From: Nocardioides sp.
GTDB lineage: Bacteria; Actinomycetota; Actinomycetes; Propionibacteriales; Nocardioidaceae
DNA length: 15,316 bases
Assembly (NCBI GenBank): GCA_031177735.1
Contig: JAPSKJ010000031.1
Coordinates: 1 to 15,316 of the forward strand
Direction of reading: 5' to 3'
Shown: positions 1-6,746 of the stretch, one piece after another
How positions within the stretch are numbered: position 1 is the first letter of the stretch
Layout of the letters: each line of letters begins with the position of its first letter
Program-made: the position numbers and the translations under genes
Notes under the pieces: model-generated
Told to the model about the DNA's origin: nothing
Database searches by the model: none
The model's input: only the letters and a program-made list of their open reading frames with translations

Positions 1-48
1 CAGCGCTTCGTGATCGAGGGGGTGTCCCGCTCCGGCATCAAGGGGTGA
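1..48 (+). CDS. C-terminal end of an upstream gene (partial)
   Basis: The first 48 bases read in frame as 15 codons (QRFVIEGVSRSGIKG) ending in TGA at 46-48. The stop lies 7 nt before the ATG of the lipoprotein gene, and the purine-rich stretch over this stop (AAGGGGTGAG) can serve as that gene's ribosome binding site. This suggests an operon with possible translational coupling. Too little is visible to name a family. Confidence 0.6.
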   Translation, partial: QRFVIEGVSRSGIKG

Positions 49-55
49 GCCCACC

Positions 56-1624
56 ATGACCGAGCCACGGCCGTCCCGGCGCACGGTGCTGACGGCGGCC
101 GCGCTCGCCGCGGTGGGCCCGGCCCTGGCCGGCTGCACCGTGCGCCGCGACGCTCCCCGCCGCGCTGACCCGACCCCGACCCCGACCACAGCGCCCACGT
201 CCACGCCCGAGGAGGCCACCATCTTCGACCTGTCCTTCACCCTGGAGAGCCGCTACCGCCCCTTCGAGCTCGTCGCCCCCGGGTTCGTGGCGGTCCGCCG
301 CGGGGCCGCCGACCTCCGCGAGGAGGCCGGCGTCGCGACGTCCGACCAGGGCCCGCCGGCACCCTTCTGCGCGCTGGAGGCAGAGGTCTCGGGTCCCTCG
401 GCCCGGGTCGAGCTGGGCCTGCGGACCCCCGACGGGTCCACCCACGTCGTCGGGTTCTTCGACCGGGCTCAGGGTCGGGTCGGGATCGAGGTCCGCACCG
501 GTGGGCGCAGCCGCCTGGTGCGTCGGCGGAAGCTGGACCTGCCCGAGGAGTTCCGCCTGGCTGTCGCGATCTGCGAGAACCAGGTGACCGTGCTGTGCGA
601 CACCGGGGAGGGATGGCGGCCGCTGCTCACCGAGCGCGACAAGGTGCGGGCCGCGCTCGATCTGCGCCGTCCGGACGTGCTCTCCCCGCTCCGCTACGCC
701 TGGGCCGGCCAGGCCGCCCTGCGCAGCGTCACCGCGGGCCTGTTCGGGATGACCGGCATCCGTGACCAGCACCTGGTGCAGCACACCGACGGCACGCCCT
801 ACGTCCGGGACGGCAAGGCCTACTTCACGGGCACGTGCGCCGGCCTCGGGTTCTTCGCGCAGGCGCACTGGGGGGTCTTCGCCCTCGACCTGGCGGACCC
901 GAGCAGGCTCGAGCAGGTGTCTCAGCTGTACTTCCACCGCGACGGGCTGCTGCTCGGTGACCACGCCGGTCAGGTCGTCCGCGACGACGCACGGGACGAG
1001 TGGCTGGTCGCGACGAGCTCCTGGGGCGACTTCGACTTCGACGGCGTCCACGTCCGCCACGTCGTCACCGACGCGGACGTGCTCAGCGGGGTGCACGTGC
1101 TGGAGACCGTGCCGACGACGCTGCCGACCGAGCACAGTGCCTGGGATCCGGGCATCACCATGATCGACGACAGGTGGCACGTCAGCTTCGTGGAGAGCCC
1201 GTCCCAGGAGCCGTTCGACTTCCATCCCGCGCTGGCCGCCGAGGCGGCCGATCGCGCGACAGCGGGCGCCAGTGGGGGCACCGCCGCGCTCGGCACCTTC
1301 GACCAGGACCTGGAGCTGGTGGGCGCCGCGACCGACCTGCACCAGTGCGAGGGGCCGATCCTGGCGCAGGTGCAGGGCACGTGGTGGCTGCTGGCCAGCG
1401 ACGGCGACGACCGCAACTACCCCGTCTTCGACCTGGCGATGCGGCGGGTGGGCCGCCTGGACGCGCCGTACTTCACCAACATCCCGCATCCACAGCTCGT
1501 GCCGCTGGAGGACGGCAGCCACCTGCTCGTCACCTTCGACGGCACGCAGTACGCCGAGCGGGTGATGGGCTACGGCGGACACGGCGACGTGCTGATCATG
1601 CGCACCCGCGCCGCCGCGGGCTGA
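56..1624 (+). CDS. Predicted Tat-exported lipoprotein with a probable five-bladed propeller domain
   Basis: A 522-aa protein with an N-terminal twin-arginine-like stretch (SRRTVLTAA, residues 7-15), a hydrophobic run and a lipobox LAGC with Cys27. It should be exported and lipid-anchored outside the cytoplasmic membrane. A Pro/Thr-rich linker follows (residues about 38-52). Residues about 55-225 look like a beta-sandwich (lectin/LamG-like). Residues about 235-520 contain repeated strand-turn blocks typical of glycoside-hydrolase five-bladed propellers (GH43/GH32-like), such as YVRDGKAYFTGT, WDPGITMIDDRWHVSF (from W363) and QCEGPILAQVQGTWWLLASD (E432 would be a candidate acid). These are resemblances only and no GH family can be assigned. 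The ATG at 56 is chosen because the signal peptide begins there and AAGGGGTGAG lies just upstream. It is probably co-transcribed with the partial gene 7 nt before it. It may bind rather than cleave a glycan. Confidence 0.8.
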   Translation: MTEPRPSRRTVLTAAALAAVGPALAGCTVRRDAPRRADPTPTPTTAPTSTPEEATIFDLSFTLESRYRPFELVAPGFVAVRRGAADLREEAGVATSDQGPPAPFCALEAEVSGPSARVELGLRTPDGSTHVVGFFDRAQGRVGIEVRTGGRSRLVRRRKLDLPEEFRLAVAICENQVTVLCDTGEGWRPLLTERDKVRAALDLRRPDVLSPLRYAWAGQAALRSVTAGLFGMTGIRDQHLVQHTDGTPYVRDGKAYFTGTCAGLGFFAQAHWGVFALDLADPSRLEQVSQLYFHRDGLLLGDHAGQVVRDDARDEWLVATSSWGDFDFDGVHVRHVVTDADVLSGVHVLETVPTTLPTEHSAWDPGITMIDDRWHVSFVESPSQEPFDFHPALAAEAADRATAGASGGTAALGTFDQDLELVGAATDLHQCEGPILAQVQGTWWLLASDGDDRNYPVFDLAMRRVGRLDAPYFTNIPHPQLVPLEDGSHLLVTFDGTQYAERVMGYGGHGDVLIMRTRAAAG

Positions 1625-1628
1625 CCGG

Positions 1629-1654
1629 CCGCGTCCGTCCTGCGGCCGACGCGG
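1629..1654 (+). terminator. Possible weak terminator after the lipoprotein gene
   Basis: A 7-bp inverted repeat (CCGCGTC at 1629-1635 and GACGCGG at 1648-1654) with a 12-nt loop starts 4 nt after the stop codon. A competing GGCCGC/GCGGCC pairing overlaps it. There is no T-tract. In DNA this GC-rich such a stem can arise by chance, so confidence is low. Confidence 0.3.
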
Positions 1655-1706
1655 CAGCGGGGGCGCGCCCGGGCCTCGGCCGCCGTCCGGTCGAGCGGTC
1701 GGTCGC

Positions 1707-1847
1707 TCAGTGGCCGGTCCGCTTGCCGCGCTTGGCCTGGATCTTGGCGACCGTGTCCTGGATCTTCTTCTGGTTGTGCGGCTTGCGCGCCTCGTCGTAG
1801 ACCTTCTTCGCGATACCGAGTGCGGCGACCTTCTTCAACATTCCCAT
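1707..1847 (-). CDS. Small basic protein of unknown function (46 aa)
   Basis: A 46-aa frame beginning MGMLKKVAALGIAKKVYDEA and ending KRGKRTGH. It is Lys/Arg-rich, with an amphipathic helical pattern and no signal peptide or transmembrane segment. Its Lys, Gln, Ile and Asn content is unlike the Ala/Arg/Gly-rich shadow frames of this DNA, which argues that it is a real gene. Similar short proteins with a start like MLKKxxALGxAKKVYDEARKP seem familiar to me from actinobacteria, but their function is unknown to me. The frame is open upstream to 1991, but that extension is low-complexity Arg-rich sequence. ATG 1847 or ATG 1841 is the likely start; neither has a strong Shine-Dalgarno sequence. It is convergent with the lipoprotein gene and sits downstream of the rhamnosidase terminator. 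Nucleic-acid binding is possible from its charge, but unproven. Confidence 0.6.
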   Translation of the reverse strand: MGMLKKVAALGIAKKVYDEARKPHNQKKIQDTVAKIQAKRGKRTGH

Positions 1848-1959
1848 GTCCGACCGGTACCCCGGATCGACCGCGACGCATCGTCCCGAACGGCGCCGCG
1901 CCACGTCGACGCGTCGGGAGAGCGACCGCGGGGTCGGCGTGAGACGGCACGAGACGGCG

Positions 1960-1993
1960 AGGTGGTGGCGCCGAAAGCTCGGCGCCACCACCT
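1960..1993 (-). terminator. Strong hairpin terminator after the rhamnosidase gene
   Basis: A perfect 15-bp inverted repeat (1960-1974 with 1979-1993) encloses a 4-nt loop (AAGC on the + strand). It begins 22 nt after the rhamnosidase stop codon (2016-2018), on its 3' side. No U-tract follows, which is usual for actinobacterial intrinsic terminators. It also separates the rhamnosidase transcript from the small gene at 1707-1847. The stretch 1848-1959 between that gene and the hairpin shows no gene or recognisable element. Confidence 0.8.
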
Positions 1994-2015
1994 GTGTTTC
2001 ACCTATCGCGACGCG

Positions 2016-5000
2016 TCAGCGGCGCCGCACCTTGCGGGCAGGCGAGCCGACCGCCTCCTTCTCGTAGCCGAGGGCGCGTGCGATGGCGGTCACCGTGAGC
2101 CGGTGGCCGGCGTCCGCCCGGACGACCCGGTAGGTCGCCCGAGTCGCTCCCGGGATGCGCTTGCCGTCGCGGAACCACCGGTAGGTGGTCCGGCTCGGCT
2201 CGGGAGAGAAGGAGACCCGCGCTCGCAGCACCCTGCCGACCACTGCCGGGCCGGCCAGCTTCGGCCGCCGCTCGACGCCGAAGGTTCCGAGCGCGACGTC
2301 GAGCGCGCGGCTCTGAGCCGAGGCCGGGGTGTAGCCGGCGCGCGTCGCCGTGACCGTGACGGAGAGCGCCGTGCCGCCGTCGTGTCCGGTGGGCCTGTAC
2401 GACGAGCCGGTGGCGCCGGCGATCGGCTGGCCGTCGCGGTTCCACTGGTACCCGACGATGGTGCCCGTCGGCCAGCTGCCAGGGCTGGCCGTGACGACGG
2501 ATCCCACCTTCGCCGTGCCCTCGATGGTGGGGAGCGCGGTGGGCAGCAGGCTGCCGGCGCCGACGGTGACGGGCTGGCTCGTCGCCGTGGCGTCTGCGAG
2601 ACCTCGGGCTGAGACGGTGACGCTCACCGAGACGGCAGCATCCTGGTCGGCGGCCACGAGCTGGTACGACGCACCGGTGGCACCCGGGATCGGGGCCCCG
2701 TTGCGCAGCCACTGGTAGGCGACCGTCTCGGGCTGTGGGGTCCAGCTGCCGGCGTCAGCGGTCAGCGTCTGCCCGACCTGAGCCGCGCCGGTGATCTGTG
2801 GCGCGACACTCTGGGTCAGCGTGTCGATGCCGCCCACGAAGGCGTAGCTGCCCGGCTCCACCGCGTAGACGGCGTACTCGACGTCACCGTTCGTCTCGTC
2901 CCGGACGTACGTCGCGCCGGCGGGTGCGCCGACACCCTTGCCGAGGGTCGGGACCCAGATCTCACCGGTCGTGTTGGCGGGGATCGTGACCTTCAGCTCG
3001 AGCGTGCCGTCGGCGTCGCGGGTCCACTCGCTGGACACGGTGCCGTGCGGAGTCTCGCGGCGACCCGCGACGTGGCCGAGCGTGCCGACGGGCTGCGGCC
3101 GGATCACGATCTCGTCGAAGCCGGTGGAGTCCGCGGCCTGCTGGATGCCGGCCAGTCCGGCGTTGAACCACTCGTCGATCTGCAGCAGGATCATGTGGTT
3201 CTGCGAGCCGGCGAAGTCCCACGACTCGGGGATGGTGGTGCGGCCCTGGGCGACGAAGTTGGCGTAGCTGGGCGCCGTCGGCTCCTGCAGCACGTCCCAC
3301 AGCAGCTCGCCGCGACCGTTCTCCATCAGCACGCGGTAGGTCGGCTGCAGCCCGACCGTGCCGCCGGACATGTGCGGGCCGGAACCGTTGGTGCCGGGGT
3401 GGTAGTCGCGGATGCGCTGCTCGAGGTCGTCGAGGACGGCCTCCTTGTCCTCGGCCGGGACGATGCCCATCGCCAGCGGAAGCGCGTCGAGCGTCTGTGA
3501 GCCGGTCGTGCCGTTGGGGCCCGCGGTCGTGTACGACTTCGTCGTCGGGTTGTAGAACTTCGCGTGGAACGCCTCACCCAGGCTCGTGGCCAGCTGCCGG
3601 TAGTCGGCGGCGTCCTCGGCGTGGCCGAGCTCGGCGGCCATCTGGCTGAGCTTGTCGGCGATCACCCAGAGCCCGTAGGTGCCGGTGGCGTCCTTGGGCG
3701 TGGTGGTGTCACCGGCGATCCAGTCACCGAGGCCACTGACGAGCAGGCCGTCCTTGACCTGCGCGCGGACGTAGGCGAGGTACTGCTGCATCGGCTCGTA
3801 GTACTCGGCCATCGTCGCCGTGTCGCCGTAGGTCTTCCACAGCTCGTACGGCGTGAGGATGAACGCGCCGCCCCAGTTGACGTCGTCGCGGTAGCCGCCA
3901 CCGAAGATCGGGAACTCCGGCGCCGTGCCCGGGATGAGGCCGCCCGGCTGCTGCGACTCGAGCATCTGGCGCTGCATGCCGCGCAGGTAGGCCGAGACGT
4001 CGAAGTTCGCCTGGATCGAGCCCATCGACTGGATCATGTCGGCCAGCCAGCCGAGCTTCTCGCGGTGCGGGCAGTCGGTGAAGATCGACTGCATGTTGGA
4101 GCGGATGGACCACTCCGACATCCCGTGGATCCGGTTGATCAGCTCGTTGTCTGTGGTGACGCCGCCCCCGGACGGGACGTCCGCGTTGGTCGCCAGGCCG
4201 ACGAGCGTGTCCGGCGTCGGCGTGAAGTCGGCCGGCAGGCCGTCGACCTGGACGTACTGGAAGCCGTGGTACATGAACTGCGGCGTGAAGCTCTCGCCGC
4301 CCGGGGCGCCCGAGGTGGTGTAGGTGTTGAGGATGCCGGTGGCCGAGCCTGCCGAGGCCGTGCTGACCACACCGCTGCTGCTGCGGCTCTCACCCGGGGT
4401 CATCCGGATGACCGTGCCGGCAGGCACCGCGCCGGCGGGGAGGTTCAGCTGGGGCATCCCGGCGAAGTTCTGCCCCAGGTCGAAGGACCACGAGCCGGGA
4501 CCGATCTGCTTGATGCCGGCCTGGGTGGACCGGAACTCCCTCTGCACGCGCACCGGCGGCGCCTCGCGCCACACGAGCTCGGTGTCGAGCGAGGGTGCCG
4601 AGGTGATCCAGGCGTCCGCCCAGCCCTTCTCGTCGGACAGGTCCGCGCCGGGCTCGTCCCAGCCCGCCTGCACCAGTCGCGCGTCGAAGTCGGTGCCGGA
4701 GTAGAAGTTGTCGGTGGTGGTCGGGCCGTCCTTCCAGCGCCACGAGGGGTCGCTGGCGATCGAGGAGGTCGAACCGTCGGCGTAGGTCAGCTCCAGGCGC
4801 GCGATGAGGCGCGGGGACACCGACATCTGGGGCTTCGTGGGTGTGCCCGAGCCGAGGACCGAGGCTCCGGCCGCGTGGTCCTGACCGAGCGGCGCGTCCA
4901 CGGTGAGCGTGTTGCCGTCGATGGCCGTGACCTTGCGCGACTCCAAGCGGACGCCGCCGTCGCCGGTGTCGACGTGGACGGTGTCGCCCACGGCGTACCC

Positions 5001-6410
5001 GCCGACGTCGGAGAGCGCGAGGGTGGTGTCACCGGCCTGCACTGCGGCGGTGAGCGTGCCGTTCGGGACGGGGGCCGAGTTGAACTTGGTGTAGACGTCG
5101 GTGCGTCCGGTGGCGGCGTTGGCCTGCGGGTAGACGTACGTCATCCCGTTGCCGAGGGCCACCCCCAGGGTGTTGTCGCCGTTGCGGACCAGCTCCGTGA
5201 CGTCGTAGGTGCCGTACTCGACCGATCGCAGCGGGTTGGTGACGCCCGGGTTCAGCACCGTGTCGGTGACCTTCTCGCCGTTCACCGTCGCCTCGTAGGC
5301 GCCGAGACCGGCGACGTAGAGGCGCGCCTCGGCGACCTGCTTGGCCGCCTCGAACGGCTTGGCGAAGATGGGCAGCGGGTTCTCCAGGTCAGGGCCTTGC
5401 GGGTTCGGCTGGTCGACCACCGTCTTGACGACGTGGGCGTCGGTCGGCGGGTTGGTCGCCGAGGTGCGCACCGTGAAGTTCACCGGGAAGTGCGGGATCT
5501 GCCCGTCGGGGAGGCGTGCGTCGGTACGCGGGAAGAGGACGACGCGGTCGAAGGTCTGCACCGACCCGAGGTCGATCTGCACCCACTTCGACGGGGAGAC
5601 GTCCTGGCTGAAGGAGTGCCGGCTGGCGTAGCCGGGGCTGATGAGCTTGCCGTCGGTCAGCAGCTTGGTGCCACAACCCGGGCAGGCGAACTGGTCGTAG
5701 GCCGAGACGCTCCGGCCGAACGCGAGGTTGGTCCCGTCGGCGGCCAGCACCTGCATCTCCGAGAGCATGATCCGACTGACCGGATCGGCGTAGGACGGCT
5801 CCTTGATCGGCAGGCCGAGCTTGGTCACGTCGAGTCGCACGTAGCGCCCGCTCTGGGGACCGAGGTCGATGGTGACGCCGCGGTTCAGCACCGGCGGCGG
5901 GGACTGGATCCACTTCGCGCCGCCCCAGTCCGACTCGTCGAGCAACCCCATCTCGAACGTGGCAGCCTCGCTCCACGGGGAGGGTTCGCCCTCGCCGTCC
6001 CAGACGCGAACCTGCCACGACACCTCCGTGCGGGAGGTGAGCGGCTTGCCGGCGTACTCCACCTGCGCGGCGGCGCCTTCGACCCGGCCGGTGTTCCACA
6101 GGGTCTCCCCCGTCCCGTCGGAGACGCGCACCTCGTACGCCGTCTGCTGCGCGGCGGCACCGCTGCCGATGAGCTGCCAGCTGAGCACGGGCGTGGTGTC
6201 GTCGACACCGAGTGGCTCATCGACGCGGTTGTCGATGCGCAGACCCCCGACGGTCACCGTGGCGGAGCCTGTGACCGCGGCGGCTGCCGGGCCGCCGACG
6301 CCTCCGGCGAGCGCGGGAGTCGCGATGGCGGCGACGGCGGCGACGGAGACGAGCCACTGCCACGGCGCTCGTCCTCTCCTCGCGGATCGTGGGGCAGGAG
6401 GTTTGTGCAC
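2016..6410 (-). CDS. Secreted multidomain alpha-L-rhamnosidase (GH78 family)
   Basis: About 1464 aa. It should hydrolyse terminal alpha-L-rhamnosyl linkages outside the cell. Residues 1-35 form a signal peptide (Arg-rich start, hydrophobic core, ALA cleavage site). An FN3-like domain (about 50-170) and a discoidin/F5/8-type carbohydrate-binding domain (about 177-315) follow. The rhamnosidase N-terminal beta domains (about 340-700) carry a small beta insertion at about 447-521. The (alpha/alpha)6 barrel spans about 750-1090 and holds the GH78 signature DCPHREKLGWLAD, with D779, E784 and D791 matching the Asp/Glu/Asp set of Bacillus RhaB. TTIPESWDF (E1062) matches the second essential Glu. A C-terminal beta domain (about 1091-1165) and three Ig-like repeats complete it; the end is basic (KVRRR). 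I prefer the GTG at 6410 because AAGGAG lies 8 nt upstream and the signal peptide starts there. The longer frame from GTG 6467 would put an operator inside the gene. It is divergent from the giant phosphoesterase gene. Confidence 0.93.
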   Translation of the reverse strand: MHKPPAPRSARRGRAPWQWLVSVAAVAAIATPALAGGVGGPAAAAVTGSATVTVGGLRIDNRVDEPLGVDDTTPVLSWQLIGSGAAAQQTAYEVRVSDGTGETLWNTGRVEGAAAQVEYAGKPLTSRTEVSWQVRVWDGEGEPSPWSEAATFEMGLLDESDWGGAKWIQSPPPVLNRGVTIDLGPQSGRYVRLDVTKLGLPIKEPSYADPVSRIMLSEMQVLAADGTNLAFGRSVSAYDQFACPGCGTKLLTDGKLISPGYASRHSFSQDVSPSKWVQIDLGSVQTFDRVVLFPRTDARLPDGQIPHFPVNFTVRTSATNPPTDAHVVKTVVDQPNPQGPDLENPLPIFAKPFEAAKQVAEARLYVAGLGAYEATVNGEKVTDTVLNPGVTNPLRSVEYGTYDVTELVRNGDNTLGVALGNGMTYVYPQANAATGRTDVYTKFNSAPVPNGTLTAAVQAGDTTLALSDVGGYAVGDTVHVDTGDGGVRLESRKVTAIDGNTLTVDAPLGQDHAAGASVLGSGTPTKPQMSVSPRLIARLELTYADGSTSSIASDPSWRWKDGPTTTDNFYSGTDFDARLVQAGWDEPGADLSDEKGWADAWITSAPSLDTELVWREAPPVRVQREFRSTQAGIKQIGPGSWSFDLGQNFAGMPQLNLPAGAVPAGTVIRMTPGESRSSSGVVSTASAGSATGILNTYTTSGAPGGESFTPQFMYHGFQYVQVDGLPADFTPTPDTLVGLATNADVPSGGGVTTDNELINRIHGMSEWSIRSNMQSIFTDCPHREKLGWLADMIQSMGSIQANFDVSAYLRGMQRQMLESQQPGGLIPGTAPEFPIFGGGYRDDVNWGGAFILTPYELWKTYGDTATMAEYYEPMQQYLAYVRAQVKDGLLVSGLGDWIAGDTTTPKDATGTYGLWVIADKLSQMAAELGHAEDAADYRQLATSLGEAFHAKFYNPTTKSYTTAGPNGTTGSQTLDALPLAMGIVPAEDKEAVLDDLEQRIRDYHPGTNGSGPHMSGGTVGLQPTYRVLMENGRGELLWDVLQEPTAPSYANFVAQGRTTIPESWDFAGSQNHMILLQIDEWFNAGLAGIQQAADSTGFDEIVIRPQPVGTLGHVAGRRETPHGTVSSEWTRDADGTLELKVTIPANTTGEIWVPTLGKGVGAPAGATYVRDETNGDVEYAVYAVEPGSYAFVGGIDTLTQSVAPQITGAAQVGQTLTADAGSWTPQPETVAYQWLRNGAPIPGATGASYQLVAADQDAAVSVSVTVSARGLADATATSQPVTVGAGSLLPTALPTIEGTAKVGSVVTASPGSWPTGTIVGYQWNRDGQPIAGATGSSYRPTGHDGGTALSVTVTATRAGYTPASAQSRALDVALGTFGVERRPKLAGPAVVGRVLRARVSFSPEPSRTTYRWFRDGKRIPGATRATYRVVRADAGHRLTVTAIARALGYEKEAVGSPARKVRRR
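2019..2816 (-). repeat. Three tandem Ig-like repeats at the rhamnosidase C-terminus
   Basis: Residues about 1199-1464 of the rhamnosidase hold three units of about 85-90 aa. Each has the pattern P-x-[IL]-x-G-x-[AP]-x-V-G near its start, then YQW or YRW, then a [DN]G-x-x-I-x-G-A-T-x-x-[ST]-Y turn. Examples are YQWLRNGAPIPGATGASY, YQWNRDGQPIAGATGSSY and YRWFRDGKRIPGATRATY. The units have diverged in sequence. Such modules are common at the ends of secreted actinobacterial proteins and may act as spacers or wall- or glycan-contacting domains. No sortase motif or C-terminal membrane helix follows them. Confidence 0.85.
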
Positions 6411-6418
6411 GAAGAAGG

Positions 6419-6424
6419 CTCCTT
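6419..6424 (-). promoter_or_regulatory. Ribosome binding site that fixes the rhamnosidase start
   Basis: On the - strand AAGGAG lies 8 nt before GTG at 6410-6408. This is a near-ideal Shine-Dalgarno sequence and spacing. The in-frame GTG at 6467 and ATG at 6461 have no comparable site, so translation most likely begins at 6410. Confidence 0.75.
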
Positions 6425-6441
6425 CACCTGAGCGAAAAACA

Positions 6442-6453
6442 TGAATCGTTTCA
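6442..6453. promoter_or_regulatory. LacI/GalR-type operator, rhamnosidase side
   Basis: TGAATCGTTTCA is a near-palindrome (one mismatched pair) centred on CG. It resembles the TGAAACGTTTCA-like sites bound by LacI-family sugar regulators in actinobacteria. It lies 32 bp upstream of the preferred rhamnosidase start, where a bound repressor could block elongation or initiation. Two more CG-centred palindromes share the same intergenic region. Confidence 0.65.
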
Positions 6454-6459
6454 GTGAGC

Positions 6460-6489
6460 ATCGTCACATAGCGGTGACGAGCGCCACAA
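6460..6489 (-). promoter_or_regulatory. Possible rhamnosidase promoter
   Basis: On the - strand TTGTGG (6489-6484) is followed after 18 nt by GACGAT (6465-6460), a weak sigma-70-like pair. A start point about 7 nt downstream would place the 6442-6453 palindrome at or just after the transcription start, a common repressor position. The match to consensus is poor, so this is a positional guess. Confidence 0.3.
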
Positions 6490-6493
6490 GGCA

Positions 6494-6509
6494 GCGCATA
6501 CGTTTGCGC
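6494..6509. promoter_or_regulatory. Central LacI/GalR-type operator
   Basis: GCGCATACGTTTGCGC is a 16-bp inverted repeat with one mismatched pair, centred on CG. It is close to the CGCAAACGTTTGCG class of LacI-family sites. It sits between the two divergent genes, 54 bp centre-to-centre from the left palindrome and 80 bp from the right one. It overlaps the proposed -35 of the + strand promoter, so it could repress either direction. Confidence 0.6.
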
Positions 6510-6532
6510 ACGCCGGTCTAGAACTCTTCATT
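6504..6532 (+). promoter_or_regulatory. Possible promoter of the giant phosphoesterase gene
   Basis: TTGCGC (6504-6509), a 17-nt spacer, then TTCATT (6527-6532). Each hexamer matches about three consensus positions, so the call is weak. Its support is the correct spacing and the overlap of the -35 with the central palindrome. It would give a long leader of about 200 nt before the ATG at 6747. Confidence 0.3.
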
Positions 6533-6552
6533 CCGGGTAGGGACGCCGGTCT
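6510..6552 (+). repeat. Direct repeat pair ACGCCGGTCT in the divergent promoter region
   Basis: ACGCCGGTCT occurs at 6510-6519 and again at 6543-6552. The copies are 33 bp apart, about three helical turns, so both face the same side of the DNA. They flank the proposed + strand -10. They could be sites for an activator or simply chance in GC-rich DNA. Confidence 0.4.
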
Positions 6553-6575
6553 CCCGCACCGCTCGATGCGGCGCT

Positions 6576-6587
6576 TGAGTCGTTTCA
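6576..6587. promoter_or_regulatory. LacI/GalR-type operator, phosphoesterase side
   Basis: TGAGTCGTTTCA shares the right half GTCGTTTCA-like core with the site at 6442-6453 and is centred on CG. The left half is less well conserved (TGAGTC rather than TGAAAC). It is in the leader of the + strand gene, 159 bp before its ATG. With the left site it brackets the whole divergent promoter zone, with a centre-to-centre distance of 134 bp, which would permit looping. Confidence 0.5.
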
Positions 6588-6734
6588 GAGTCCAGCGTGG
6601 TCGCCTCGCCGCCCCTCGGCCCGGCTCCCCTGCCGTTCGCTGGCCGTTCATCGACAACTCGCCGGGAGTCACCACCCGGTCGCGCGACTCCGGTTGCGTC
6701 AGCGGGTCAGCCCGCAGGGGTCATGCAACAGCAC
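6588..6734 (+). other. Leader region before the giant gene, no gene recognised
   Basis: The frame of the giant protein is open back to GTG 6597, but the 50 encoded residues are Pro/Ser/Ala-rich, precede the signal peptide and have no ribosome binding site. I therefore treat this as untranslated leader. A short stem (GCGGG/CCCGC around 6702-6715) is flanked by GTTGC (6693-6697) and GCAAC (6725-6729), which could form a longer interrupted stem just before the ribosome binding site. It matches no riboswitch class I know. Confidence 0.4.
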
Positions 6735-6739
6735 GGGAG
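6735..6739 (+). promoter_or_regulatory. Ribosome binding site that fixes the giant gene's start
   Basis: GGGAG lies 7 nt before ATG 6747. That ATG begins an Arg-rich n-region and signal peptide, so it is the true start rather than the upstream in-frame GTG 6597. Confidence 0.7.
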
Positions 6740-6746
6740 TTCACCA

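Noticed and set aside
38..1582. Long - strand open frame (514 aa) opposite the lipoprotein gene
   Set aside because: Its product is rich in Arg, Gly, Val and His without domains, a typical antisense shadow in GC-rich DNA. The + strand frame has a signal peptide, lipobox and coherent folds.
3564..6431. 955-aa + strand open frame opposite the rhamnosidase
   Set aside because: It is low-complexity Arg/Val/Gly/Asp sequence with no recognisable motif. The opposite frame holds the complete GH78 signature.
6688..6734. Possible riboswitch in the leader of the giant gene
   Set aside because: Only short stems are present and no core sequence of a riboswitch class I know could be recognised.
6597..6746. 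50-residue N-terminal extension of the giant protein
   Set aside because: It precedes the signal peptide, has no ribosome binding site and is Pro/Ser/Ala-rich; ATG 6747 has GGGAG at 7 nt.
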